Shown piece by piece: positions 23,994 to 32,558 of a stretch of 64,000 nt of DNA. Numbering within the stretch: the stretch's first letter is position 1; each line of letters begins with the position of its first letter. The notes beneath the pieces are model-generated. The model ran no database searches. It saw only the letters and a list, made by a program, of their open reading frames with translations, and was not told where the DNA came from. The stretch is from Shimia_B sp038528385 (GTDB lineage: Bacteria > Pseudomonadota > Alphaproteobacteria > Rhodobacterales > Rhodobacteraceae): the NCBI GenBank assembly GCA_038528385.1, contig JBCBET010000003.1, positions 372,001-436,000 on the forward strand. The letters run 5' to 3'. The translations under genes and the position numbers were made by a program.

Positions 23994-25783
23994 CCCCCGT
24001 AATCCTGGCCCTGTCGCAGTCGGGAGAGCCCGTGGCCCACCGCATCGCCGCCGCGCTCGACGCTCCCGTCCACGGGCGGGCCGCCAGGGTGGACCGGGCC
24101 GACGGGTTTTTTGACAACGCCCTCGACCACGCGCGGGAGCTCTTTGCGGCGGGCGTGCCGATCATCGGGGTCTGCGCTTCCGGCATCCTGATCCGCGCGG
24201 TGGCGCCGCTCCTCGCCGACAAGCGCGCGGAGCCGCCCGTGATCAGCGTCTCGGACGATGGTGGGGTGGTCGTACCGCTCCTCGGCGGTCACCGCGGCGC
24301 CAACCGGCTGGCGCGGGATGTGGCGGAGGCCCTGGGCGGCACCGCTGCGGTGACGACGGCGGGGGAGGTCTCGCTCGGTGTGGCGCTGGATGAGCCCCCG
24401 GCCGGCTGGCGGCTCGCCAATCCAGAGGCTGCGAAATCCGCCATGGCCGCGCTCCTCGCGGGCGGTGGCGCCGAGGTGACGGGAGACGCGCCGTGGCTCG
24501 ACCTGCCGCCCGGCGACGATGTCCGCATCGCCGCCACCGTCGCGCCCGCGCCGGACGCTACGCTCCATTTCGCGCCGCTCCGCGTGACCCTGGGCGTGGG
24601 CTGCGCACGGGACTGCCCGCCGTCGGAGCTCGCGGACCTCGTCGGGCGGGAGCTCTCCGCGGCGGGTCTTGCCCCCACCGCGATCCATTCGGTGAACACG
24701 ATCGACTTGAAGGCCGATGAGCCTGCGATCCTCGACCTCGCGGCCTCGCTCGACGTGCCGCTCAGGTTGTTTTCCGCAGACGAGCTGGAGGGGCAGATCG
24801 GCCGTGTAAAAACTCCTTCCAACATTGTTTTCGCGGAAGTCGGCACGCATTCGGTGGCCGAGGCCGCCTCGCTGGCCCAGTCGCCGTCCTCGGTGCTCGT
24901 GCGGCCGAAGGCGAAGACCGCCCGGGCGACCTGTGCGATCTCCCTCGCGCCGGACCCCCTGACCGAGCTGCGGGGACGCGGGCGCGGGCGGCTCTCCGTC
25001 GTCGGGATCGGCCCCGGTCAGGCGGCCTGGCGCACGCCGGAGGCGAGCCGCCTCATCTCCGAGGCCGAGGAGCTTGTGGGCTACGGCCTCTACATCGATC
25101 TCCTGGGCCCGCTCGCGCACGGCAAGGCGCGGTCGGACTTCCCCCTCGGCGGGGAGGAGGCCCGTTGCCGCTACGCCCTGGAGCGCGCGGGGGAGGGGCG
25201 CGATATCGCGCTCGTCTGTTCCGGGGATGCCGGCATCTATGCCATGGGCGCGCTGGTTTTCGAATTGCTTGACCGGCAGTCCCACGGCGTGAGCGATCCT
25301 GCGCGGCGGGTGGAGGTCGTCTGCGCGCCCGGCGTCTCGGCGCTGCAGGGCGCGGCGGCCCGCGCCGGTGCGCCCCTCGGACACGATTTCTGCGCGATTT
25401 CCCTGAGCGATCTTCTGACCCCGCGCGAGGACATCCTGCGCCGCATCCACGCGGCCGCCGACGGTGATTTCGTGATCGCGTTCTACAATCCCGTGTCGCG
25501 GCGGCGGCGCACGCTCTTGGCCGAGGCGCGGGATATCCTCCTGCGACGGAGGCCCGCCGATACACCGGTGATGCTGGCCATGTCTCTGGGGCGCCCGGAG
25601 GAGAGCATCACCTATCGGACGCTCGCGGAGCTCGACGTCGACGAGGTCGACATGCTGACGACGGTCCTGGTGGGCTCGTCGCATTCCCAGCTTGCCGCGC
25701 TCGGCACCGGGCCGCGGATGTACACGCCGCGCGGCTATGCGCGCAAGATCGATGGCGATTTGAGCAATATAGGAGGCGAATAA
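23984..25783 (+). CDS. cobJ: CbiG-like/CobJ fusion, precorrin-3B C17-methyltransferase
   Basis: 599 residues, more than twice a lone CobJ. Residues 1 to about 330 resemble CbiG: the N-terminal domain contains VCASGILIRAVAPLL and VVPLLGGHRGANRLARDVA, and the C-terminal CbiG domain contains LGVGCARDCPPSEL. Residues from about 345 are CobJ: LSVVGIGPGQAAWRTPEA, VCSGDAGIYAMGALVFEL, VVCAPGVSALQGAAARAGAPLG. CobJ catalyses ring contraction with C-17 methylation. CbiG belongs to the anaerobic (early cobalt) pathway, where it opens the delta-lactone, so this fusion mixes pathway types; similar fusions occur in other alphaproteobacteria. Confidence 0.93.
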   Translation: MALTPVILALSQSGEPVAHRIAAALDAPVHGRAARVDRADGFFDNALDHARELFAAGVPIIGVCASGILIRAVAPLLADKRAEPPVISVSDDGGVVVPLLGGHRGANRLARDVAEALGGTAAVTTAGEVSLGVALDEPPAGWRLANPEAAKSAMAALLAGGGAEVTGDAPWLDLPPGDDVRIAATVAPAPDATLHFAPLRVTLGVGCARDCPPSELADLVGRELSAAGLAPTAIHSVNTIDLKADEPAILDLAASLDVPLRLFSADELEGQIGRVKTPSNIVFAEVGTHSVAEAASLAQSPSSVLVRPKAKTARATCAISLAPDPLTELRGRGRGRLSVVGIGPGQAAWRTPEASRLISEAEELVGYGLYIDLLGPLAHGKARSDFPLGGEEARCRYALERAGEGRDIALVCSGDAGIYAMGALVFELLDRQSHGVSDPARRVEVVCAPGVSALQGAAARAGAPLGHDFCAISLSDLLTPREDILRRIHAAADGDFVIAFYNPVSRRRRTLLAEARDILLRRRPADTPVMLAMSLGRPEESITYRTLAELDVDEVDMLTTVLVGSSHSQLAALGTGPRMYTPRGYARKIDGDLSNIGGE

Positions 25784-26550
25784 TGAAGGTTTATTTCGTC
25801 GGTGCCGGTCCCGGGGACCCCGAGCTTTTGACGTTGAAGGCGGCGAAGCGCATCGCGGCTTGCCCGGTCTGCCTCTATGCCGGGTCCCTCGTGCCGGCGG
25901 AGGTGGTGGCCGGCGCGCCCGAGGGCGCCCATGTGAGGGACACCGCCGCGATGACGCTGGAGGAGACGCATGGGGAGATCCTCGCTGCGCAGCGAAATGG
26001 GCAGGATGTGGCGCGGGTCCATTCCGGCGACCCGTCCCTCTACGGCGCGATCGCGGAGCAGATCAGGCTCCTGAAGCGGGACGGGATCGACTACGAGATC
26101 ATACCGGGCGTTCCAGCCTATACCGCCGCCGCTGCGGCCCTCGGCCAGGAGCTCACCATCCCCGAGGTTGCCCAGTCGATCGTGCTCACCCGCATGTCCA
26201 TGAAGTCGACCGGCATGCCGGAGCACGAAAGCTTGACTAATTTCGCCAAATCAAGGACCACCCTGGCCATCCACCTCGCGATCCGGAACCTGCGGGAGAT
26301 CGAGCGGCAGCTCATCCCCGAATACGGGGAAGACTGCCCGGTGGCCGTCGTCTACCGCGCGAGCTGGCCCGATCAGCTGATTCTGCGCGGCACGCTCTCC
26401 GATATCCGGCGGAAGGTCAGAGCGGCGAAAATCACGCGCACGGCCCTGATTCTCGTCGGGCCCGCCCTAGGCGAGGTGACCGATTTCAAGGACAGCGCGC
26501 TCTACGATCCCAACGAGACGCACATCCTGCGTGTGAAAAAGGGCGCATAG
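25783..26550 (+). CDS. cobM: Precorrin-4 C11-methyltransferase
   Basis: Methylates C-11 of precorrin-4. 255 residues. The opening MKVYFVGAGPGDPELLTLKA is followed by VHSGDPSLYGAIAEQI, IIPGVPAYTAAAAALGQELT and IVLTRMSMKSTGMPEHE, all hallmarks of CobM/CbiF. AGGAGG precedes the start, which overlaps the previous stop (TAATG). It is the last gene of the visible cob operon. Confidence 0.96.
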   Translation: MKVYFVGAGPGDPELLTLKAAKRIAACPVCLYAGSLVPAEVVAGAPEGAHVRDTAAMTLEETHGEILAAQRNGQDVARVHSGDPSLYGAIAEQIRLLKRDGIDYEIIPGVPAYTAAAAALGQELTIPEVAQSIVLTRMSMKSTGMPEHESLTNFAKSRTTLAIHLAIRNLREIERQLIPEYGEDCPVAVVYRASWPDQLILRGTLSDIRRKVRAAKITRTALILVGPALGEVTDFKDSALYDPNETHILRVKKGA

Positions 26551-26647
26551 GCCCGTCCCCGCGCGGCGGACCCGTGAAAACGCAACAATACCCATGACAA
26601 AATGGTGATGTGCTATAGTTTCCGCCGCGGGAAGCGGAGGAAATGGC

Positions 26648-27004
26648 ATGACTTACCTTTCTGACGAGGTTCGGGCGGTTCTCGACGCGGCACGCGCCAA
26701 ACAGGCGAAACGCCGATCGCGTCTGCGGGTCGAGACGGGCGATACCTATTTTCCGGTGCTCCGGCTTTGGGAGGGGGGCTTCGCCGTGGATCGGGAGGAT
26801 GCGCTCAACCTGCGGGGTCTGGTGGACCTCTATGACGGGCCCCGGCACCTCTACCAGGCGCTCATCGTGACCTCCTCCGAGACCGGCGGCGAGCGTCATT
26901 TCGAGTTCAAGCGCAACACCTCCGCCGCCGATGCCGCGCCGCTGGACTACGCGCGTGAAACGCTTCAGCCCATTGCATTTCTGCGCAGCGACACGCAGCA
27001 ATAA
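26648..27004 (+). CDS. Conserved small protein of unknown function
   Basis: 118 residues, soluble, no signal peptide. A basic helix (VLDAARAKQAKRRSRLRVE) precedes a beta-rich region (YFPVLRLWEGGFAVDREDALNLRGLVDLYDG) that resembles a small PilZ-like barrel, though the canonical RxxxR/DxSxxG motifs are not clear. GCGGAGG lies before the ATG. It stands alone between cobM and the convergent patB-type gene. The TATAGT at 26614-26619 may be its -10 box, but no -35 at proper spacing is evident. Confidence 0.65.
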   Translation: MTYLSDEVRAVLDAARAKQAKRRSRLRVETGDTYFPVLRLWEGGFAVDREDALNLRGLVDLYDGPRHLYQALIVTSSETGGERHFEFKRNTSAADAAPLDYARETLQPIAFLRSDTQQ

Positions 27005-27010
27005 CCACGC

Positions 27011-28189
27011 TCACTGTAGGTCCGAGAACGCCTCTGCCAGGCGGTCGGCCGCCTCGATGACGCGCGCGCGCGGGGTCGCGATGTTCAAGCGGAGGAAGCT
27101 CTCTCCGCCCTTCCCAAAGGTCGGGCCGTGGTTCACGGCGATTTTCGCTTGTTTCTCGACGCGGGCGGTGAATTCCTCACGCTCCATGCCCGTTCCGGAG
27201 AAGTCCACCCAGCTCAGATAGGTCGCCTCCAGGGGCATGGAGGACAGCCCCGGTATCGCGTTCACCGCCGCGTCGAAGACCTTCCGGTTCTCATCGACAT
27301 ACGCGCACAGATCATCGACCCAGGCCGCGCCCTCCGGCGAGTAGGCCGCCGTGGCCATGGCCAGCCCAAAGGAATTGGCCGAGGTGCCGAGCGCGGCCAT
27401 ACGCTTTGAAAACGCGTTGCGGAGATCCGGATCGGCGATGATCACATTGCCCGCATGGGCCCCCGCGATGTTGAAGGTCTTCGTCGTCGCCGACAGGTTG
27501 ATGAGCCGGTCCGCGACGCCGTCGATATGGGCCATGGGGACGTGCTTCACGTGGAAGGTGAGATCGCGGTGAACCTCGTCGGCCACGATGATGAGGTCGT
27601 GCCGACGGGCGAATGCGGCGAGCTCCTCGAGCTCCTCCCTCGACCAGACGCGCCCCCCGGGATTGTGCGGCGAGCAGAGGATGAGGAGCCTCTCATGCCC
27701 CTTCATCTGAGCGTCATAGGCCGCGAAATCCATCTCGTAGCGCCCATCGGCATTCACGAGCTCTAGCTCGACCATGTCGCGCTCTGCCGCCCGGATCACG
27801 CGCCCGAAGGCATGGTAGACGGGGGAGAACACCACGACCCCCTCCCCGGGTTTCGTGAAGCTATCCACGCAGAGCCCGATGGCGTTCACGAGCCCGTTGG
27901 TGGTCAGGATCCAGCTCGGGTCGATTTCGAAACCGTGGCGCGTCTCCGACCACCATTTCACCGCCGCGTTGTACTTCGTCAGGTCCCCGAAGTAGCCGTA
28001 GATGCCGTGCCGTAGCATCTCACTCAAGGCGTCCTGCACGACCTCCGGGGGGCGGAAATCCATATCGGCCACCCACATGGCGAGCCCGTCGTCGCTCGAC
28101 ACGCCGTAGAGTTTTTCCATGAGGTCCCACTTCAGGCAGTCCGTGTTGCGTCGGTCGATCACGTGATCGAAGGGCGTGTCAAAGCTCAT
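27011..28189 (-). CDS. PatB/MalY-type aminotransferase, cystathionine beta-lyase-like
   Basis: Fold-type I PLP enzyme of 392 residues. PatB/MalY proteins cleave C-S bonds of cystathionine or related cysteine conjugates. Family markers are RRNTDCLKWD near the N terminus, LAMWVADMDFRPP, CSPHNPGGRVWSREEL (Asn binding the cofactor) and the Schiff-base lysine in SATTKTFNIAG; the C-terminal Arg is in FLRLNIATPR. The ATG at 28189 has AGGAGA upstream; a longer in-frame start at 28261 is rejected. Divergent from the deformylase cluster. Confidence 0.9.
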   Translation of the reverse strand: MSFDTPFDHVIDRRNTDCLKWDLMEKLYGVSSDDGLAMWVADMDFRPPEVVQDALSEMLRHGIYGYFGDLTKYNAAVKWWSETRHGFEIDPSWILTTNGLVNAIGLCVDSFTKPGEGVVVFSPVYHAFGRVIRAAERDMVELELVNADGRYEMDFAAYDAQMKGHERLLILCSPHNPGGRVWSREELEELAAFARRHDLIIVADEVHRDLTFHVKHVPMAHIDGVADRLINLSATTKTFNIAGAHAGNVIIADPDLRNAFSKRMAALGTSANSFGLAMATAAYSPEGAAWVDDLCAYVDENRKVFDAAVNAIPGLSSMPLEATYLSWVDFSGTGMEREEFTARVEKQAKIAVNHGPTFGKGGESFLRLNIATPRARVIEAADRLAEAFSDLQ

Positions 28190-28277
28190 GGATGTCTCCT
28201 TTGGCCGGGAACGTAACCGCCGCGAGGGGGCCTGCAAGGGGTTTGCGGGGGGCGGAGCCATCTACTATGTGCAGCCC

Positions 28278-28799
28278 ATGACCATCCGACCGATCCTGAT
28301 CCACCCCGACCCGCGCCTGAAAAAGCCGGCCGAGCCCGTGACGGAGATCACGGAGAAGCTGCGCAGCCTCGCCGACGACATGCTCGAGACGATGTATGAT
28401 GCGCCGGGCATCGGGCTTGCCGCGCCGCAGGTGGGGGTGAGCCTGCGCATGATCACGATGGATTGCGTCAAGGAGGAGGGGGCCGACCCGCGCCCCATGG
28501 TGCTCCTCAATCCCCTTGTCGTCGCGGCCTCGGACGAGACGGCGACCTACGAGGAAGGCTGCCTGTCCATCCCCGAGCAATACGCCGATATCGAACGCCC
28601 GGCGGAGGTGGACGTGCGCTGGCTCGGGCTCGACGGGCAGATGCACGAGGAGCATTTCGCCGGCCTCTGGGCCACCTGCGTCCAGCACGAGATCGACCAC
28701 CTCGATGGCAAGCTCTTCATTGACTATCTCGGCCCGCTCAAGCGCCAGATGATCACGCGCAAGATGCAGAAGCTCAAACGCGAGAAGGCCCGCGCCTGA
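28278..28799 (+). CDS. def: Peptide deformylase (canonical)
   Basis: Removes the N-formyl group from nascent proteins. 173 residues from ATG 28278; an upstream in-frame extension overlaps the patB region and is rejected. All three motifs are intact: GIGLAAPQVG, EEGCLSIPE (metal-ligand Cys) and QHEIDHLDG (HExDH). The basic C terminus (ITRKMQKLKREKARA) is usual for ribosome-associated deformylases. It is the first of three paralogues in a row, and its TGA overlaps the next ATG by one base. Confidence 0.97.
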   Translation: MTIRPILIHPDPRLKKPAEPVTEITEKLRSLADDMLETMYDAPGIGLAAPQVGVSLRMITMDCVKEEGADPRPMVLLNPLVVAASDETATYEEGCLSIPEQYADIERPAEVDVRWLGLDGQMHEEHFAGLWATCVQHEIDHLDGKLFIDYLGPLKRQMITRKMQKLKREKARA

Positions 28800-29260
28800 T
28801 GATCCGGGCGCTCGTGCTCTATCCCGATCCGCTGCTGGCGGAGGTGTCCGCCCCGGTGCGCGCCTTCGACGAGGATCTGGCGGGCCTCGTGCGCGATCTC
28901 TTCGACACGATGTACGATGCGCCGGGCCGTGGCCTCGCAGCCGTCCAGATCGGGCAGACCCAGCGCGTTTTCGTCATGGATGCGGGTTGGAAGGAGGGCG
29001 CGCCGCGCCCCTGTGTCTTCGTCAATCCCGTCATCACCGATCACACCACCGCGCTCGCCACCCAAGAGGAGGGCTGCCTTTCCATTCCCGACACGCCCCG
29101 CCGTGTGGCGCGCCCGTCGGAGGTCACGCTGGCGTGGCAGGACGAGCACGGGATCCCCCACGAGGGTACTTTCACCGGCTTCGAGGCGGCCTGCGTGCAG
29201 CATGAATTCGACCATCTCGAGGGCAAGACGATCCTCGATCACCCCGAGGCGCCCGCGTGA
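28799..29260 (+). CDS. Second peptide deformylase paralogue
   Basis: 153 residues. Motif 1 is changed to GRGLAAVQIG (GIGLAAPQ in the canonical enzyme), while motif 2 (EEGCLSIPD) and motif 3 (QHEFDHLEG) keep all three metal ligands and the catalytic Glu. It is therefore probably an active deformylase, perhaps with different substrate range. The C-terminal basic tail of the first copy is missing. It is coupled on both sides by overlapping start and stop codons. Confidence 0.92.
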   Translation: MIRALVLYPDPLLAEVSAPVRAFDEDLAGLVRDLFDTMYDAPGRGLAAVQIGQTQRVFVMDAGWKEGAPRPCVFVNPVITDHTTALATQEEGCLSIPDTPRRVARPSEVTLAWQDEHGIPHEGTFTGFEAACVQHEFDHLEGKTILDHPEAPA

Positions 29261-29748
29261 CCGTCCGCCCCTGCCTGCCCTGGCCGCATAAGAGCCTGCG
29301 CACGCCCGCCGCACCCGTGGAGGAGATCACCGAGGAGATCCAGGCGATCTGGGCGGACATGATCGACACGATGGAGGCGATGCCGGGCATCGGCCTCGCC
29401 GCGCCGCAGATCGGCGTGGGCCTCCGCCTCGCCGTCGTCGATGCCAGCCGAGAGCGGGGCAAGGCGATCCGGATGGCCAACCCGGAGGTGCTGCACGCCT
29501 CGGTAGAGGAGGTCATGGGCGAGGAAGCCTCTCCCAACCTTCCCGGCGTCTCGGCCAAGGTGAAGCGGCCGCGCGCCGTCACCGTGCGGTTCCTCAATGC
29601 GCAGGGCGTCTGGGACCGGCAAGAGCTCGTGCTGCAATGGGGCCGCTCCGTGCAGCACCAGATCGACCACCTCAACGGGCGCATGTATTTCGACAATCTG
29701 AGCCGGGTGAAGCGCGACATGCTCTTGCGCAAGGCGGGGCGCCGCTGA
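29257..29748 (+). CDS. Deformylase-like protein lacking catalytic residues
   Basis: 163 residues. Motif 1 is perfect (GIGLAAPQIG), but motif 2 reads EEASPNLPG, so the metal-ligand Cys is Ser, and motif 3 reads QHQIDHLNG, so the catalytic Glu is Gln. The two histidines remain. The fold should be preserved but deformylation is unlikely. The C terminus (SRVKRDMLLRKAG) is again basic. The gene overlaps def2 and, by one base, fmt. Intact reading frame and normal codon use argue for a selected function. Confidence 0.9.
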   Translation: MTVRPCLPWPHKSLRTPAAPVEEITEEIQAIWADMIDTMEAMPGIGLAAPQIGVGLRLAVVDASRERGKAIRMANPEVLHASVEEVMGEEASPNLPGVSAKVKRPRAVTVRFLNAQGVWDRQELVLQWGRSVQHQIDHLNGRMYFDNLSRVKRDMLLRKAGRR

Positions 29749-30641
29749 TGCGCGTGGTCTTCATGGGCTCGCCCGATTTCTCCGTGCCGGTGCTCGAGGC
29801 GCTGGCGGAGGAACACGAGATCGCCTGCGTTTATTGCCAGCCGCCCCGCCCTGCCGGACGCGGCAAGAAGGACCGCCCCACGCCTGTCCACGCCCGGGCG
29901 GAGGCGTTGGGCCTCCCCGTCCGCCATCCCGTTTCGCTGCGCAGCGAAGACGCGCAGGCGGACTTCGCGGCGCTCGAGGCCGATATCGCTGTCGTGGTGG
30001 CCTACGGGCTCATCCTGCCGCAGGCGGTGCTCGACGCGCCGCGCCTGGGTTGCCTCAATATCCACGCCTCTCTCCTGCCGCGCTGGCGCGGGGCCGCGCC
30101 GATCCACCGCGCCGTGATGGCGGGCGACGCGGAGACGGGCATCTGCATCATGCAGATGGAGGCGGGGCTCGATACCGGCCCCGTGCTCCTCAGCGAGGCC
30201 ACGCCCATCGGGGCGGAGGAGACGACGGGCGACCTCCACGACCGGCTCGCGGCCATGGGCGCGCGGCTCATCATCGAGGCGCTTGCCCAGCTCCCGCTGG
30301 AGCCGGACGCCCAGCCCGAAGAGGGCGTCACCTATGCCGAGAAGATCGCCAAGGACGAGGCCCGGGTGGACTGGACCCGCTCCGCGGCGGAGGTGGACGC
30401 GCATATCCGGGGCCTCTCGCCCTTTCCGGGCGCGTGGTGCGAGATGGATGGCGCGCGGGTGAAGCTCCTGCGCTCGCGGGTCGCGGCGGGGCAGGGGGCG
30501 GCGGGGCAAGTATTGGGTGGTCTGACAGTGGCCTGCGGTGACTGCGCGGTAGAGATCCTCGAGCTGCAAAAGGCGGGGAAGCGCGCGACGAGCGCGGAGG
30601 ACTTCCTGCGCGGCGCGGCGCTGCCTGATCGCCTGACATGA
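29748..30641 (+). CDS. fmt: Methionyl-tRNA formyltransferase
   Basis: Formylates initiator Met-tRNA with 10-formyl-tetrahydrofolate; the formyl group is later removed by the adjacent deformylases. 297 residues from ATG 29748. MRVVFMGSPDFSVPVLEAL opens the fold; CLNIHASLLPRWRGAAPIHR carries the catalytic Asn-His and SLLPRWRG signature; ETGICIMQMEAGLDTGP follows. The C-terminal domain (from about 205) has the tRNA-binding beta barrel. The ATG overlaps the def3 stop (TGATG). Confidence 0.97.
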   Translation: MRVVFMGSPDFSVPVLEALAEEHEIACVYCQPPRPAGRGKKDRPTPVHARAEALGLPVRHPVSLRSEDAQADFAALEADIAVVVAYGLILPQAVLDAPRLGCLNIHASLLPRWRGAAPIHRAVMAGDAETGICIMQMEAGLDTGPVLLSEATPIGAEETTGDLHDRLAAMGARLIIEALAQLPLEPDAQPEEGVTYAEKIAKDEARVDWTRSAAEVDAHIRGLSPFPGAWCEMDGARVKLLRSRVAAGQGAAGQVLGGLTVACGDCAVEILELQKAGKRATSAEDFLRGAALPDRLT

Positions 30642-31126
30642 CCCCCGAAGAGGCCCCAGCCTGGTTCGACAGCCTCCCACCCGCCACCGAGGACGACATG
30701 CTCGGGAGCTGGCGCGGGGAGGAGGTGCCCACCGGGCATCCCATGGACGGTCTCCTTGCCGCGTCATACTGGCAGGGGAAGCGCTTTGACGGGCCGGACG
30801 CTGTGCATCCCCTGATCCACGCCGTCCCGCTCTGGGGCGCGCGCTCGCTCAACCCGCGCTTCCTGCCGCTCCGGCTCATCACGGGCCTCCCGGCGCGCGA
30901 CACGCTGCTCAGGCTCACCTTCCCACTCCTCGCGCCGCTCTTCTTCACGTCGAAACCCCGCGCGCGGCTCCGTACGCTGCGCTTTCGGGGGCGCGATCAC
31001 GCGGCTATGTGTTATGACGCGCAGCCCATCCACGATGTCTTCGCCAAGATCGGCGAGGACGAGCGGCTGGGCTGGATGGACTTCAAGGGCATGGCGCAGC
31101 CCTATTTCTTCAAACTTACCCGCTGA
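30638..31126 (+). CDS. GXWXG/DUF4334-family protein
   Basis: 162 residues, soluble. The N-terminal GSWRG (in DDMLGSWRGEEVPTGHPMDG) is the GXWXG motif, and the C-terminal IGEDERLGWMDFKGMAQPYFFKL is the DUF4334 tail. The function of this domain pair is not established. It overlaps fmt by four bases and converges with the NUDIX gene, overlapping it by eleven. Confidence 0.82.
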   Translation: MTPEEAPAWFDSLPPATEDDMLGSWRGEEVPTGHPMDGLLAASYWQGKRFDGPDAVHPLIHAVPLWGARSLNPRFLPLRLITGLPARDTLLRLTFPLLAPLFFTSKPRARLRTLRFRGRDHAAMCYDAQPIHDVFAKIGEDERLGWMDFKGMAQPYFFKLTR

Positions 31127-31517
31127 GCGCGTCGCGCGCGGCCGTCAGCACGGCTTCGAAGGGAGGCTCGAAGGGACCGGGCTCCGCGAGGTCGTGCCAC
31201 CAGAACTTGAAGAGATGCCCGCCATCGTCCGCGCAGACATGCTGGAAACGCTCCGGCACCGGCCCGCGAACGCGGGTGAGGATGAAATGCCAGCGCTCGC
31301 CGGGCCGGATGTCGTCCCGCACGGCCAGTTCGAGGGCCGAGATCGCCAGAAGCCCGCTTTCCTCCCAAAGCGCGCGTGCCGCCGCCCGCGTGGGGTGTTC
31401 GCCGTCCTTGATGGTGCCCTTGACGATCTGCGCGCCCGTCTCGGGGTGGGTGAAGGCCAAAAGGCGCATGGGATCCCCCGCCGGATGCAGGACGAGGGGG
31501 ACGACCGTCCCGATCAT
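31116..31517 (-). CDS. NUDIX hydrolase
   Basis: 133 residues from ATG 31517, which overlaps the rnhA stop. The NUDIX box is GTIKDGEHPTRAAARALWEE followed by SGL; the position normally Glu after Arg is Ala, while the REUxEExGU glutamates needed for Mg binding (EE) remain. Substrate unknown; probably a nucleoside diphosphate derivative. The upstream in-frame extension into rnhA is not supported. Confidence 0.85.
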   Translation of the reverse strand: MIGTVVPLVLHPAGDPMRLLAFTHPETGAQIVKGTIKDGEHPTRAAARALWEESGLLAISALELAVRDDIRPGERWHFILTRVRGPVPERFQHVCADDGGHLFKFWWHDLAEPGPFEPPFEAVLTAARDALSG

Positions 31518-31975
31518 GGCTTTTCGGGCTTGAAGGGCGCCATGCCCGCGCGGGCCAGCTCGTCGGCGCGTTCGTTCTCGGGGTGGCCTGCATGGCCCTT
31601 CACCCATTCCCAGGTGACGTCATGGCGTGCGCGGGCTGCATCGAGCCGCTGCCAAAGCTCCACGTTCTTCACCGGCTTTTTCGCGGCGGTCTTCCAGCCC
31701 CGCGCCTTCCAGCCGTGAATCCAGGAGTTGATGCCGTCTTTCACGTAGGAGGAGTCCGTCACGAGCGTCAGCTTCGTGGCCCGCTCCAGCGTCTCGAGCG
31801 CGGTGATGGCGGCAATGAGCTCCATACGGTTGTTGGTGGTCTGGGCCTCCCCGCCCGATAGCTCGCGGCGCTTCACCTCGCTCTCACCCTCCCGCGCGAT
31901 GAGGAGCACGCCCCAGCCGCCCGGCCCGGGGTTCCCGCTGCAGGCCCCGTCGGTGTAGGCGAAGAGCTCAGCCAC
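31514..31975 (-). CDS. rnhA: Ribonuclease HI
   Basis: Cuts RNA in RNA-DNA hybrids. 153 residues. The four acidic catalytic residues are in AYTDGACSGNPGPGGWG (Asp), NNRMELIAAITALE (Glu), LVTDSSYVKDGI (Asp) and PENERADELAR (Asp). Basic protrusion: GWKARGWKTAAKKPVKN. It overlaps the methyltransferase gene upstream by eight bases. Confidence 0.97.
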   Translation of the reverse strand: MAELFAYTDGACSGNPGPGGWGVLLIAREGESEVKRRELSGGEAQTTNNRMELIAAITALETLERATKLTLVTDSSYVKDGINSWIHGWKARGWKTAAKKPVKNVELWQRLDAARARHDVTWEWVKGHAGHPENERADELARAGMAPFKPEKP

Positions 31976-32558
31976 GCTTCACCGCCCGAATCAGGATGAA
32001 GGGCGAGACGTCGCCGGCGAGCCCCGCCTCCGCGCCCTCCTGCTCCCACACCGTCTCGAACCCCGCGCCCTCCAGCGTCGCGAGGAGCTCCTCGCGGGTA
32101 AAGTAGCTGTAGAAACGGCCGATCCTGTCGCGCCCCTCGCCAGTGCCGAGCTTCATGCCGAGATGGAGCACGCCTCTGGGCTTCAGCGCCGCGGCGATGG
32201 CCGAGACATGGCCTGCGAAGTCCGCGCGGGGCGCGTGGAGGAGGGAGAAAGAGGCGAAGATGCCGTCGAAATCGCGCGCCTCTTTCAGGGCCTCGAACGT
32301 GGCCACGCGGGCCGCGACGCCGGGTGCCTCCGCGGCGGCGATCATCTCCGGGCTCGCGTCCCAGGCGTGGGTCTCGAAGCCGCGCCCGGCCAGATAGCGC
32401 GCCGCATGCCCCGGCCCGCAGCCGAGGTCCAGCACGCGCCCGCCTTCGCGCAACGCATCGGCGAAGGCGATGAGCGAGGCTGCGGGCTCCGGTTTCACTA
32501 TCGCCTCGTACTCGGCCACGCGGGCGGCGTAGGCGGCGAGGGTTTCGTCGTCGCTCAT
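31968..32558 (-). CDS. SAM-dependent methyltransferase, class I
   Basis: 196 residues from ATG 32558. Motif I is VLDLGCGPGHAARYLAGRG, followed by AWDASPEMIAAA as motif II and GIFASFSLLHAPRADF as motif III/IV. Small-molecule type; substrate not predictable. It is coupled to the DUF3429 gene (ATGA) upstream and to rnhA downstream, although functional linkage is not obvious. Confidence 0.88.
   Translation of the reverse strand: MSDDETLAAYAARVAEYEAIVKPEPAASLIAFADALREGGRVLDLGCGPGHAARYLAGRGFETHAWDASPEMIAAAEAPGVAARVATFEALKEARDFDGIFASFSLLHAPRADFAGHVSAIAAALKPRGVLHLGMKLGTGEGRDRIGRFYSYFTREELLATLEGAGFETVWEQEGAEAGLAGDVSPFILIRAVKRG

Noticed and set aside
26591..26619. Promoter candidate before the gene at 26648
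   Set aside because: TATAGT is a good -10, but the only -35-like hexamer (ATGACA) is 14 bases away, too close.
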